Below are positions 31,555 through 42,606 of a stretch of DNA of 64,000 bases, piece by piece. The notes under the pieces were generated by a model that saw only the letters and a list, made by a program, of their open reading frames with translations, was not told the DNA's origin and ran no database searches. This DNA is from Xiphydria camelus (taxonomy: Eukaryota > Arthropoda > Insecta > Hymenoptera > Xiphydriidae): NCBI GenBank assembly GCA_963678675.1, contig OY783192.1, positions 13,128,424 to 13,192,423 of the forward strand. The letters are read 5' to 3'. Within the stretch, counting starts at the first letter, position 1. Every line of letters begins with the position of its first letter. Made by a program: the position numbers and the translations under genes.

Positions 31555-32640
31555 ACACCAGCATGTGTATCTGTTGCCAAGCAGAAGCTCGCTACACGTG
31601 CACGGTCGGCTCTTGAAGGCTGACGGATCTGCGGTAGCTGCAAACACCGCTCTCGTTAAGAACGGTATCTGCCATCTCTTTAAGGAGATACGCTACGAGC
31701 TCAACGCCATCGAGATCGATCGAAGCAAGAATGTCGGACTGACGAGCATCATGAAGAGCTTTGTGTCCCTGAGCCGTTCACGGCTGGAGAACACCGGCTG
31801 GCTCGATATCGAGAAAAGCAAGAGGTTGAACAACGGTGAAGGCTACTTTGACTTCTCCATACCGCTGAGCTTGATGCTCGGTTTCGCTAAAGACTATTGA
31901 CGAATCGTCGTCAACGCCAAGCGTGAGCTGATTCTCACGAGAGCAAACAGCGATGTGAATGCTGTCATACAGTCGACTGAGGAAGTCTTCAAAATTGTGA
32001 TACTAAAGGTTGAGTGGATGATGTACATCAGGGTCTCGGATCAGCGAAAGATTCAGCTGCTGAACTTTATCGCCAACGATGTACCCATCTCCATGAGCTT
32101 TCGCACGTGGGAGCTGTACGAGTATGTATCTCCTGACTCCACGCACCTCCAAGCACGTGTGGACCGTGAAGACCTTGACGCAGTTGGAGAAACCGCGTTA
32201 CGTTTTACTGGGCTTCCAAACCAGTCGAAAGAACAAGAAGAACAAGAACGCGAGTCAATTTGACCTCTGCAACATCAGAGACGTCAAGCTGTTCTTGAAC
32301 TCGCAGTGCTATCCGTACGGAAACCTCAATCTCGATATTGGACACTATCAGTACACCCTACTGTACGAGATGTACGCCAATTTCCAGACCACGTACTACA
32401 GCAAGGAGCTCCAGCCGTTGCTGAGCAAAGACGATTTCCTTGAATACGCGCCCCTCATAGTCATCGATTGTTCGAAGCAAAACAAGTCGGTGAAATCGGG
32501 ACCGGTGGATGTGCGTCTGGAGTTCGAAGCGAGTGCAAATTGCCCAATCGATACTGCAGCGTATTGCTTCATCCTGCACGATCGCATAGTGGAATACCGA
32601 CCAATCAGCGGTGTGGTAAATAGGCGGACATAGCTCCGAG
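31555..32640 (+). pseudogene. Double-jelly-roll capsid-like protein of a Polinton-like or related element, decayed
   Basis: Three plus-strand pieces: 31565-31900 (stop TGA at 31898), 31901-32140 in the same frame, and 32124-32633 in another after a frameshift. Landmarks are SMSFRTWELYEY, VWTVKTLTQLEKPRYVLLGFQTSRKN and APLIVIDCSKQNKSVKSGPVDVRLEFEA. These match what I know of the double jelly-roll-like family in insect genomes, the capsid fold of Polinton-type elements. It is broken by one stop and one frameshift and the start is uncertain. It lies immediately outside the right end of the 10-kb element, on the same strand as the two ORF remnants that follow. Confidence 0.65.
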
Positions 32641-32961
32641 GAGTTCAATTCCATCATGGAAGTCGTGGTCGACGTACAGGGCTTCAAGATGCCCAACAAC
32701 CGATTCATGCTGAAGGAACTTGCCGTGCTCCCCCTCAACTCTAAGCCACGGGGAGCCATGATTTTCCTCTTCAAGCCTCCATTTCCTTAGCAGTATCTGC
32801 CAGCCGTGTATCACTGCAGCAATTCCTGGTTGCAACGTAACTTTCATAGACTTCCGTGGAACTCTGGGGATGTGCCGTACATCATGATTGGAAAAGTGTT
32901 CGACGCTCATCTACGTGGTGTCTCCACGGTGTATGTGAAGGGCGAGGAAAAGAAAGCCTAG
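32640..32961 (+). pseudogene. ORF following the capsid-like gene
   Basis: Plus-strand frame with VVVDVQGFKMPNNRF, LKELAVLPL, FLFKPPFP, WLQRNFHRLPWNSGDVPY and STVYVKGEEKK, interrupted by two TAG codons (after FKPPFP and after EEKKA) that probably replaced sense codons. From memory, proteins with this FKPPFP/NYHG-WNSG-like arrangement accompany the double-jelly-roll family in insect repeats. Function unknown. Confidence 0.55.
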
Positions 32962-32984
32962 TTGCGGGAGTATACCGAGTGCAC

Positions 32985-33115
32985 CATTAGGGGCCATCCA
33001 TATATTACGTAAGACATTTTTGGCCTCTTCTTGACTCCCCCTCCCCCAGTGTAAGATACTGTAACATTCCAGATGACCCCCCCCCCCCTAAATCTTACAT
33101 AAGACATAACTTTTT
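32985..33115. repeat. MITE-like fragment after the second ORF
   Basis: GGGGCCATCCATATATTACGTAAGACA starts a ~130-bp stretch that closes with CTTACATAAGACATAA and C-runs. The GGGGCCATCCATA start resembles a short repeat common in insects, but I cannot define both ends. It marks where the second ORF's homology stops. Confidence 0.4.
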
Positions 33116-33782
33116 TTAAGTCATTCTTGAGCTTGCCGTTTATACTGCTTTCAAATATCAGATGAATATTAGGAAGAGATTGACTATATTTCGAGACGGT
33201 CCTGCTAAACAATAGCATCATACATAGTCAGAACGAGGGTGCTGTACATAGGAGCTGTTTAAATAGACTCTTCATTATTCGCTATTCTCTAATCGTGTAT
33301 CAACAGCGTCTTTTATCCGAGTGGAAGCCCAACACGATTGATGTAAAGTTTATAGTCTACTGCGGTATATTTCTTTATACACTTCATCCTCGTTCTAACT
33401 TTCGTATCAACGGAAAACATTAGAAAACATATGTTCGCTCAGTTCAAATAACTTCATTTTTAAACTTCGTTTAATAAAATATATCCTCAGTAGAGACGTC
33501 CTGCTCCTCAACCCACTCGACGTCCTCCACTCCCGTTTCACTATCTCGGAAGATGCACATAAGCTCCCGATCACGACGCAATGCCACTCGTGCAGGTCGC
33601 CTCTTCTCTGCTTGATTCTTTGTTTTGCACATTCTTTTCTCTATTCTTACTGCTTTATTTGATGCAAAGTACAACGCTTCTTTCAATCTGTATTGAGTGA
33701 TTTGATAGCATTTTTGGCTAGGAAACTGAGCTGCCCCTCGCTGAGGAAACTGTAGCGAGCCAACATCCAGATGTCAGCATCA

Positions 33783-34010
33783 CTGTTCCGATGGACATTT
33801 CTGTGCCGCTGAGAACGTTAAATACTTAGAACCCTGGCTGAAGCACAAGGGCAATCCTCCGTCATTGGAACGTTCCCAGAAGATTTTCTTCCAGACGGAG
33901 AGCCCCACCTCGTTGACCGCCGAAGACATTGCCCAGCTCCCTATAGAGTTTCTCACCGTTTTTGCCGCCAACACGATCGATGATGCGTGGGACAGGCGCG
34001 CTACCGGCTA
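33783..34010 (+). pseudogene. Further ORF remnant downstream of the capsid-like gene
   Basis: An open plus-strand frame of about 75 codons (FCAAENVKYLEPWLKHKG, then TAEDIAQLPIEFLTVFAANTIDDAWDRR) ends at a TAA near 34010. A minus-strand ORF over the same bases is its shadow. The AEDxAxLP-type block recalls a small ORF I associate with the same insect element family, but this is weak. It supports a larger decayed element spanning 31.5-34 kb. Confidence 0.4.
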
Positions 34011-34299
34011 AATATATCGAGGACAAGGATATCACCGATTGTCGTCGATGCCGGAGACTTCACCGGGTGCCGAGAGGCGGAGACGATTAGGATGGTCCGC
34101 GACCTATGAAGGATTGTGTTTATTGCCAAGATGGCTAATTTTTTTCGTAGAAATATTTTTACCAATAAAGAGGCGAAAGAAAAGGGAATAAAATGTTGAC
34201 TCATTATTTAAACTGCGGTTCCTCAATGGTAGAATAGTTAGCGGAAGAACTCCCTTACTGTACAAATGAATTGCATCTCGAAAGACGTTCGAGTCGCTG

Positions 34300-34900
34300 C
34301 CTAGCAACAGCGGAGAGTGGGGGGTTCACAGTGACGTCATCATGTCTCACGCGTGAATCTCGCGAGACCCCCCACTTACGCTCCCCACTTCCTTTGACTC
34401 ATATTGGTGGCAGCTTTTAGACCGAGCGCTCCGTGGACGAGACGAGCAGTTAGATATATATATACGAACGAGCGAATGCATCTACCGTCAACTAACTAAA
34501 CAATTTCGAGCGACGATCGGCCTGGTTACGATCTCGAGTGACGATTCGTAAGTTCGCTTCTGAAGTACGTCGACGAGCAATCGTTGAGTGAAAGTATTTC
34601 TTTCGATGGAGGTTTTATCATCGACTCCTGTAGTTAGATATACGAATGAACGAATGCATGTACCGTTAACGCGCTGATGCGGTGGTGAAGGGGGAAATCG
34701 TTCGGCTGCATGCTGCCTAGCAACAGTGAGGGGTGGGGGTTTGCAATAGGGAGGTTCGGTAATTTTTTTTTTAAATGAAAATCGATAGAGTTTGGGTCAT
34801 AAAAACGTTAACCGAAGTTGTAGTGCAAAATATTAAGAGTTAATCGTGCTATAAATATTTAAAAATCATGAATTGACGCGAGGCTAGAAAACGGGACCGG
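34300..34900. repeat. Diverged direct duplication
   Basis: Two arrays about 180-415 bp apart share GTTAGATATA(TATA)CGAA(C/T)GA(G/A)CGAATGCAT (34451 and 34633) and CTGCCTAGCAACAG with a G-rich continuation (34297 and 34711). No ORF supported. Confidence 0.55.
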
Positions 34901-36290
34901 GACACGAGGCTACGTTGCGTGACGTCAGTTGCCAGACACCCCCGCCACAACGTCCAAATTATGCTCTGAACGAGTAGATTTACCGTAGAAAACGCAACAG
35001 CCAGCAGTACGTATTAAGTAGTAGTGGCTTCAGCGCGGGTTTCAACGTCCACACGTCAAAAAATCACATACACTTCGTTGTTGCTGCCTCGGAACTAACT
35101 ATTTCTTATTTAGTAGACGCTGCAAAGCCCGTTTAGAAGGGACAGAGTGACCAGAAATCACTCTGTATCACGCTACACACCACATGCTGATCTGGACCGC
35201 TAGGCCCGCCGGGTTTTTTTCGGTTGTGAAGTATTGGAAACTTTTTAGCAAGGGTAGAGTTATAAATCTGTACCCTCTCTCTCTCTCTCCTACCTTTCCT
35301 TTGCGATAATAAATCATATTCTTAACCCTTTCACTCACGAATTTTTATTTTTACAGCCATACAATTGATAATGTATATTCCAGATCTTCGATGCTTTAAA
35401 TTTTTTTTTTTTTATGAAAAAAAATTTTTCTTTGCATAAATTTAATTTTTTTAGTTTATTTATAAATTTAATTTTTAATTTGTATGGCGATATGTGCCTT
35501 ATACGTTCGTTACAATGTCCACGAATATACTTCTTGTGAACAAACGGTCAAAATTCTAATTTATGACCTTTTATATATACATTAATCCACGCGTGTCTAC
35601 ATTTGTGGTCACCATGAGCAAAAGGATTAAACTTAGGATTATAAATATCTAACATCGAGCAGTTTTTGCTTATTTCAATACTATCACTCAAGAAGTAATC
35701 GATTAAATTAATGTAGAAGTTTTCTTATCTATTATAATTTGCTTTTGGGGAACATAACAATGGTCCAACATTTGTTGCTACGGATTAAGGAAAAACCCCA
35801 AAAGAAGACCTCAATCAGATCAAGTAATCATTATCATTCAATCTTAAATCTATGCTGATACATACATAGTTTGTAGATACGAATTACTCTTATATTCTAA
35901 TAAGATTACATAAAAATTGATAGTATATCGTGATCAAACTTATAAAAAATTAATATTCAACAGTAATCTTCATCATATGATACGTTACGCAAATCTTTAA
36001 TACGTGCACTTCGTCGAAGTTTGTTTACTTCAGAATCTTTTGAGGAATTTACGTCAATCTTATTGTTTTTATCAACTTCATCTGTCTCAACAATAAGCCT
36101 TTCCTCAAATAGAAGCTTAGCCCTTTTCCCTTCTGACCATCGCTGATTCACCCCCGAAATATTTGCCGATCCAAGAGAGCCAGATAGTTAAATCACGTTC
36201 GCGCTATATGCCTGCACTGCTCCCCGGGAGGAGGCGGAGCTTGTGTCTGGCAAGTGACGTCAAACCAATAAGAAAACGTTCTCGTCCCTA
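34900..36290. other. Stretch without genes; possible TIR element
   Basis: TGACGTCAGTTGCCAGACAC near 34921 and its approximate reverse complement GTGTCTGGCAAGTGACGTCA near 36240 could be the ends of an element of about 1.35 kb. It contains a piggyBac-type MITE at 35326. A 64-codon minus frame at 35957-36151 is basic and unrecognised. Confidence 0.4.
35326..35626. mobile_element. Diverged piggyBac-type MITE
   Basis: 301 bp, 5' end CCCTTTCACTCACGAATTT and 3' end GTCACCATGAGCAAAAGGA, flanked by TTAA (35322-35325, 35627-35630). The left end differs by one base from the 49185 piggyBac over 16 bases (CAGTCACG versus CACTCACG). No coding capacity. Confidence 0.8.
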
Positions 36291-36439
36291 ACGTTATCGC
36301 CGGAGTTACAATGTGCAATTTGAAGTAGTAAATTTTATTTTTTTTTGAAAAATTCTTTCACGTACATGGTTACTTACACATGCATAATAGTTTCCATAGA
36401 GAAATAACAAAATATTTTTGGTCCAAGCCTCCGTATATT

Positions 36440-36680
36440 GATGGTGCTGCGAGTGTGAATTCAAATCCCCCTCGAGATGGTGTTGCGAGCGAGGTCGGGG
36501 GGTTCGACCAATGGCTGAGCTCTATCGGATCACGTAATGCTCGAGTTCAAATCCCCCACCATGATGTATGCGAAATTCAAATTTCCCGCCACTTTTGGTC
36601 AGGTGGGTCCCTAGTGGTTGAAGAGTGGGTGGTAGAGCTCCGCGGCGTAAATTCAAACCCCCCGCCATGACGCATGCGCG
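36440..36680. repeat. Short degenerate tandem array
   Basis: Three or more units carrying AATTCAAA(T/C)CCCCC(G/T)CC... followed by ATGATG/ATGACG and TATGCG/CATGCG (about 36455, 36545, 36650). Low coding potential. Confidence 0.5.
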
Positions 36681-36847
36681 CTTCGACAAAATCCAAATCT
36701 CCCAAACTCTCCCGGTGTCCCAAAACCGGCTTTGCTTACCTACTGATAATCCATATTGCCTGGGTTACTAGGTTGGCGAGGTATTCATGGTTCCAATGCT
36801 ACGAAACCGGCCTTCCGAAATCCGTCTATCCTGCGACGGAACAGTTA

Positions 36848-37015
36848 GGGGCCTATTTCATTGTAACGGCACGACGGATTTTCGCATGCGACAAGTCACT
36901 CCGATTGGCTGTGATAAAATCGGGTGGGGGTCCGTCGTAGATATCTTGTCGGAGGAATGAAATAGGGTCGATTGACGACACTTCTGTTTGTCGCTGTAAT
37001 GGTCTTACAATGACA
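36848..37015 (-). mobile_element. One-ended fragment of the TAA/TTA-flanked Harbinger-type family
   Basis: Starts GGGGCCTATTTCATTG after TTA, and matches 7070-7232 reversed, including ACAAGTCACTCCGATTGGC and the CGACACTTCTGTTTGTCGC block. No second end is visible; the copy stops at the GC-rich region. Confidence 0.7.
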
Positions 37016-37019
37016 CACA

Positions 37020-37720
37020 GTGCTGGAAATGTTCTGTGACATGGAGAGCCGCTCCGCGTTTCGGGGCCACGCGTGCGAAACGGCCACCGAAAGAGCCTTG
37101 CGATAAGAATGCGCGCGAACGCGACTTCGGTAGCGAGCGGCTCATGTGGAGCCACCTCGTAGGCTCGGGGGAAACCTCGACGACGGCGAGGCGCGAGAGG
37201 ACGGTTTTTTTGGTTCGAAGGGGAGTCAGTCGATTTTCGATCGAATTCGGAGAACGTCGAGCGCGCGTGAGCTCTCTAGAGAGAACGTCTGGTAGCAGTA
37301 GTTCTTTTTCGAGTGAACGTGCGGAAGACGCAGAGTCCGTGTTAACGTGCGACCGAGGATCGAGACGTCTTAGAGCCCGAGCTAGTTGTCGGAGAAAAAC
37401 AAGCGGAGGAACCTCAGCGGACGTGGGTGGACGAGCACCAAAACTGCACAAGAGGAACCAAGGCGAGCGTCGAGGGAGCCACTGAGAACGTCGACGATAG
37501 CCGGTACGCTTCCCCGTTTTCCCCCGCGCTCGAGCCCGAATCGCTTCCGCACCAACGACCCGAGTTCCCTTCGAAGGGACGTGCTCGTCGTCTCGTGTCT
37601 GCGTGTTCTCGACCATACGTGCTAGCTTGCGACGCTCCGGGATAACGTTCTCTAATCGACGTGCCTCGTCGGCGCGCCTCGTCGTCCGCGCAGTTCAATT
37701 CGCGCGATCGTTTTTCCCCG
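37020..37720. other. CpG-rich region upstream of the SWIM/YqaJ gene
   Basis: Rich in CpG and TCG/CGA words, unlike the AT-rich surroundings. Long overlapping frames on both strands (up to 203 codons) follow from the low A/T content. They show no family features and I do not call them genes. Position and composition would suit a promoter or 5' exon of the gene starting at 38050. Confidence 0.45.
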
Positions 37721-37983
37721 CGTGAGCGATTGGGAATTCAAATTAAGATCGCAACGCCAGGTGGCTATTACTGGAACTAGTTTCTGCCACATCGTTTTCC
37801 AACCCTACTTTCTGTTCGTGAATTTTGGTGTTAATTTATTATTGTCTTGCTTTGTTATCAAGTTTTTGTTATTATGTAGGCCTTTATTTGTTATTATTTT
37901 ATTATAGTATCTATGTGATATGTTGTGTTTCGTATAAAGACTTGTAAATTGTGTTATTTTTGAGTTAAAAATCGCATTGTTGG

Positions 37984-38042
37984 GTAAGTATGTAATAATT
38001 AATACTTAATTTCTTTGATTTACCATTTTCTTTTATTTGTAG
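37984..38042 (+). other. Predicted intron before the SWIM/YqaJ coding start
   Basis: GG/GTAAGTATG at the left and TTTTATTTGTAG/AAC at the right make a 59-bp intron, a size common in insects. The ATG of the SWIM-domain frame follows 7 bases after the acceptor, so the upstream exon would be 5' untranslated. Confidence 0.55.
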
Positions 38043-38049
38043 AACAAGT

Positions 38050-38394
38050 ATGGCTCAACTGAGCCTTGTGGAATATATTTCTTACATTGGCGGTAATGCC
38101 AATTCCAGGGCAGTGCTCGAAGGAGAAGAAGTTATCAATGCAGGGCATATAATTTTGTATGGAAAAAGTGAATTGTCCGAGTTTTCCCTAAAAGTGTGTG
38201 CTCTTTGTTTGCAAACAAGTGCCCTGCAATCGGATCCACATGAACTGAATGAAGAATAAAAAATTTCCAATGGGTTCGTTGGAATCAAACAAATGTACTG
38301 CGCCTGTAAAGCTGGAGCTGGGGGACAATGCAAGCATATTTCGGCTTTCTTAATACTATTGACCAGATTTTTTTTTGTATTATTGTCCAGTTAT
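38050..38394 (+). pseudogene. SWIM zinc-finger exon of a SWIM/YqaJ-type nuclease gene
   Basis: Opens MAQLSLVEYISYIGGNANSRAVLEGEEVINAGHIILYG. An in-frame TAA at 38257-38259 interrupts it, then the frame continues with MYCACKAGAGGQCKHISAFL, the CxC...CxH signature of a SWIM zinc finger. SWIM fingers bind DNA or protein; in this family they precede a YqaJ-type exonuclease domain, found here at 43665. The frame runs to the left end of the 4.66-kb transposon. One stop, plus the two large insertions further on, make it a pseudogene unless the TAA reflects an assembly error. Confidence 0.75.
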
Positions 38395-38398
38395 ATAG

Positions 38399-38851
38399 GG
38401 GGTATTCCATGCGTAACGAGACAGGTTTTAGCCGCGGGTTTCAAAATTTTTTGTCCGTTAATATATCGTTTTTTTATATCATATAAAAACATTTCTATAT
38501 AGTTATGAACCCCAATTAAGACTTGGTTTTTGTTGTCTTAATAGAAAAATAAAAAAAATATTTTACATACCTTTAATTGTGTGTCCCGTAAGTGTTAATA
38601 CAGCAAAAATTAAATCTGACCAGCGCTTTTCAACCGGAAAAAAACGCTTTTTTTAATAAAGCTGATGGAATATTAATCCGATTTGTAAAGAAAAATGTAT
38701 AGCCAAAAAACGGAGAAAAAACCAGTTTTTATTTTTGTTCGGCCCTTAGGGTCTACTGAATTTTATTAAAAATTCTACTGAACACAGTTTAACACGTGAG
38801 AAACGTTCGGTATAATTTTCAGCTTGCCTTTATTTCTTGTTCACAAGCAAT
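38399..38851 (+). repeat. Left TIR of the 4.66-kb transposon
   Basis: About 455 bp; reverse complement of 42607-43059 with scattered substitutions and small indels, for example at the CGGCCCTTAGGGTCTACTGA block present in both. Confidence 0.88.
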
Positions 38852-38985
38852 AAAATTAATAAGTTGTCTTAAACAATTGAATTGCATTAATATTGTGTTA
38901 CGAGAACTCCAATGAAGTGAAAATGTGACTCAATGTGAATATTAATACTGTACCAGTATAGCATTAGTAAAATATATGAAATCTA

Positions 38986-39914
38986 CAGGGTGGGGCGTGG
39001 GAACTTCCTTTTTTGAAATTGGCGCGGTGAAGCTAGTGACAGTCACAGAGAAGTGGGGGAGGGATTAGTGGAAGGGGTCGGATGGGAAGTTTGTATCCCA
39101 ACCCATTTCAGTCACAAACATTCTTTGGACGAGGCAAAAGCGCGCTTTCGTCATGAAGGCCTATTTTGCTAACGGCCGCTCAATCATCGCGGCGCAACGT
39201 GCCTTCCGACGTCACTTCGAAATTCCCCCTCGAGGCCGTGCTCCTGATCTTTTGATGATGATTTTTTGAGAGAAGCCTTCCTCGGGCAGCTCTGCCCAAC
39301 TATGGAGAAAGGCAGTAACTGCTAACCGACAAAGTTGTGGAAAATCAACTGTAACTTTGATGCCTTTAGCCGAAGGGTTTCCAAGGCAGATTACTAATGA
39401 AACCTAGCTTTAACATTAAAAAGGGTACAAAATTTGGGTACAAAATGATTCAAGATATTCAATGGTATCAAAAAACGCATTTCGGTTTGTTTTGCTAGTT
39501 ACTGCCTTTCTCTATAGTAGGGCAGGGCTGATCTCACTAAGAGAGGACATAAACTGGCTCGCGCGCTCGCCGGATTTAGCACCACACATGTGATTATTTC
39601 CTCTGGGGTTATCTCAAATCCCGAATTTATAACAATCGTCCACAGACCCTGGAAGACCTACAGAACAACATCCGAGCTGAAGTTGGCAATATACCGGACG
39701 ACATGCTTGAAAGAGTGGACCGAAACTTTTGATTTTGCCTAAATCAGTGTATTGATAATGGAGGGCGACATTTGCAGGACATTCTGTTTAAAACAGCATA
39801 AAATGAGATCTCCCATTTCATTTTATAAGCAAATAATAAAAATACACAGTTTTGAAACGCGAGCACAGTTTTATATTTCATCTCCAAAAAAGGAAGTTCC
39901 CACGCCCCACCCTG
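38986..39914 (+). mobile_element. Deleted mariner-like element
   Basis: 929 bp, ends CAGGGTGGGGCGTGGGAAC / GTTCCCACGCCCCACCCTG with TA on both sides (38984-38985, 39915-39916). It retains a helix-turn-helix start (KAYFANGRSIIAAQRAFRRHF) and a catalytic-end block (DLTSRG...LARSPDLAP, then a stop and LGLSQIPNLYNNRPQTLEDL), with most of the DDE domain lost. A ~240-bp MITE (39288-39531) has inserted between them. It lies in the 4.66-kb element between its left TIR and its gene. Confidence 0.85.
39288..39531. mobile_element. MITE inside the mariner relic
   Basis: Inverted ends CAGCTCTGCCCAACTATGGAG / CTCTATAGTAGGGCAGGGCTG extend into AAAGGCAGTAACT on both sides, giving ~38-bp TIRs. No TSD could be fixed with certainty. 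Non-coding. Confidence 0.75.
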
Positions 39915-39916
39915 TA

Positions 39917-42185
39917 TTATTGTGACATGAAATATTCTCTTCGTTTGTATATGGTGGCCCTGAAAAGGGCCGTTTTTTGCAGTGCTTTTAACGCTTCACG
40001 ATAAATTTCGTGACAGGTGCTGTAGAAGAGGAATACGTTTTGAAATAAATTTTTTTCATCTTCAGTCGGTATGGCCGCGTGAAAATTTAGTGTCCCAGGT
40101 ACGGTCTTAGCCTTCGCGTACCGTTCCTTCAAAAATGTCACTGCTGAATCATACTCGCTTTTCGCGCTATAGCAAAAGTCGATCCCTTTGATATTCTGCT
40201 TCGCCCAATCGAAAAGCCGTTGTGGTGTCAAAATCTGTCTCTCTGGAGATAGTTGAAGGCTTGCACGTGCGGCAAGTCTCTTTACTGTACCTGATATTCC
40301 GTCACAAGCACCTTTTCCATGCGCTGTGGCAAAGAAATGCCACTCAGCATCCACACCGAAGTCTTTTGTGTTCAACCAAGTTGATGAAGTTTTTACAATT
40401 CTTGTATTGCTGTGGGGCTACATGGGAAAAGTAATAAATTTTTTTCACCGAAAATTAGACTTTCAAGTATTGAACGAGAATCCGTTGAAAGGCATACACT
40501 GAACTCGTTACGTGATCAAGACAATCAGAGATGACCGTCAGGTTTTTGTTGACAATTCCATTTTCAGACCTATAATAAATCACGAACGGGTGAATCGTTG
40601 CCTGGTCATTATTCCAGTGAAATCTCTGAGAAGCGTCCTGTGCAACGAATGCGTAATTCTGGACAAAGTCCAAATCGACGACGAATTCTCCTTCTTGAAG
40701 ATTTTCCTTGATCGTGCGGTGGTACGACGCTTGTTGCTTTGCGATAAAATCGTGAAGAAGCAACGCTTTTAACTCAGAACATAAAGTATCTACGAAATCA
40801 TCCGCAGACATCTACACAGTTTCTAACGTTGATCTGTCTACTGAAATCCAACGAGAAAATTTGATTGTATCAATCATCGCGTCATCAAACTTCATTTTAA
40901 GCATCTCAGTCAATAGTTCGGTGCCGGGACATTGTTTGCACGTACTTGAAAAACATTCTACCGTGGGGTCTTTGCATACTATAAATTTCAAGCAATCCTT
41001 GTAATCATTCAGCGGAACGATCCAGTCTGAAGTGAGCTGGCCGATTTTGCAAGCATCGAGCTTCAGTTTAACATTGTGGTGTGAAGTACAAACGCACACA
41101 GTATGCGTAACACTCTGCCTCGCTAGAAAGCAGAACGGTGGTCGTAAAGTAGCAAATCGTGAAAATCCAATTTTCATGTCTGGATGCTTGTCTCGAAAAT
41201 TCTGATACAACAACTCTTTCAGATTGCAGAGAACTAATCTCTTCTGAATTCTTTCGCGCAGGCCAGAAGGTTGCTTAACAGAGACGAAATCTTTTTTTCC
41301 TGCTAGGATGCGACTATTCTCATCGTCGAAATAAAATGCTTGTACTGTTGTTGACGTGGTTGAATCAAGCACATTTCCAGCTTTGGCAGTAGGCGTCGAT
41401 AACACTCCCGTTTCAGAGTATAGCTGTTTAGCGATTTGTACCATCCGTTTACTTATATTAAACTCAGACATTACTTCTCTTATCAACAGAGTTTGCGGCA
41501 AAAAAGTGAGAAGCTGTATTTTGTCTCGACGAGAAGTCGGTTCCTTATCAAATTTGTCGTGAATTTGCTGTATCATCTCATCGTACAGCCGACATTTCTT
41601 TTCTTCAACTGTCTTTGCGGATTCATTCCAACCAGTTTTCAAAAATTCGCTTACCTTCCCAATAACTTTCTGCTTTTTAGCAGAAGAGCATTTATCGATG
41701 TGTTTACGTTTCTTCAAAATTGGTGACTCATCTACGACTTCGAGCAATCTTCGAAGTCCACTATTGTGACTGGAAATTGCGAAACTTTGATATGATGAAG
41801 TTGCTTCAGATTTTCCTTCACTAACTGACGAATATTGAGAATAACCTCCGCGTTGACTTGTGTGATTTTCCGTGTCACTATCATCTTGAGATACCAATCT
41901 GAGTTGATTTGTAGCGAGATTACCAGCATCGTATTTTGCTGAATGTTCAGGATCAAGTTGATTCATAGCGACATCAATAATATCCGATTTGTTAGAAGGT
42001 CCAGGCTGACTTATGGAAAATTCGATGCAATCCGATTTATCTGAAGATCTAAATGCATTTCCCGGCTCCGGCCCACATCGATTATCTTCAATTTCTTCAT
42101 TCGGTAGCGGAAGTCCATGCGAGGCCAGAAGTTGACATTGTATTGTCATTCGACATTGTTTACAAAGATAAAGTCCTAATATCAA
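39917..42185 (-). pseudogene. Unclassified transposase-like protein of the 4.66-kb element
   Basis: Minus strand: 42185-40812 (457 residues, CKQCR near the start, a Ser-rich acidic stretch, then a conserved body with CVCTSHHNVKLKLD and CFSSTCKQC), an in-frame TAG, 40811-40455 (GEFVVDLDFVQNYAF, then SDCLDH), a frameshift, then 40375-39917 (DFGVDAEWHFFATAHGKGACDGISGTVKRLAARASL). VDLDF, a FSDG-type Asp and AEWHF are in the right order for a DDE/DDH catalytic triad. At about 40410-40440 FSDGAPQQ (as preserved at 8240) reads FSHVAPQQ, so the second Asp is lost. The product would be about 720 residues. It is the only gene of its element. Confidence 0.75.
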
Positions 42186-42606
42186 TGATGGCTCCCTCTC
42201 GATTTCGTGCAGTCACCAGTTTCACGCGCGCACGCTTGTTTTTATGATTTTTTATTGTTGGACGGATTGTGGCAGTAGTTTCTCACCATCGCAAATAAAC
42301 CAAGTGGACCGTCTATGTTTGTAAAATGTAGACTTTTTCAAATTGTTCATTAAACAGACCGTAGCTGTGATAAATCAGCTGGTTATCACGGTTCACGCGG
42401 ACCGTGGAGAGAGGCAGTTCCGTCGATCAGACCATCTGAACGGGGTGCTTTGCCCAATCACGTGCGAGTATTGTGTCCCAACCAACACACCAATCAAATA
42501 CCATGAGAGTCTTCCAACTAAGCACCGAGAGATAAGCGGTGTACAGTTTTTACGAAACGAGTTCCGATGGAAAGGAAGCGTTGACTATTTCAGAGTAACT
42601 ACACAT
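42186..42606. other. Upstream region of the transposase gene
   Basis: No supported ORF. It would hold the minus-strand promoter between the gene start and the right TIR. Confidence 0.4.

Noticed and set aside
36440..36680. Possible CRISPR-like array
   Set aside because: Units are degenerate, unevenly spaced and few. The genome is eukaryotic in character.
37005..37616. 203-codon minus frame and 149-codon plus frame in the CpG-rich region
   Set aside because: Both strands are open because the region is poor in A/T-rich stop codons. The translations are Arg/Ser-rich with no family features.
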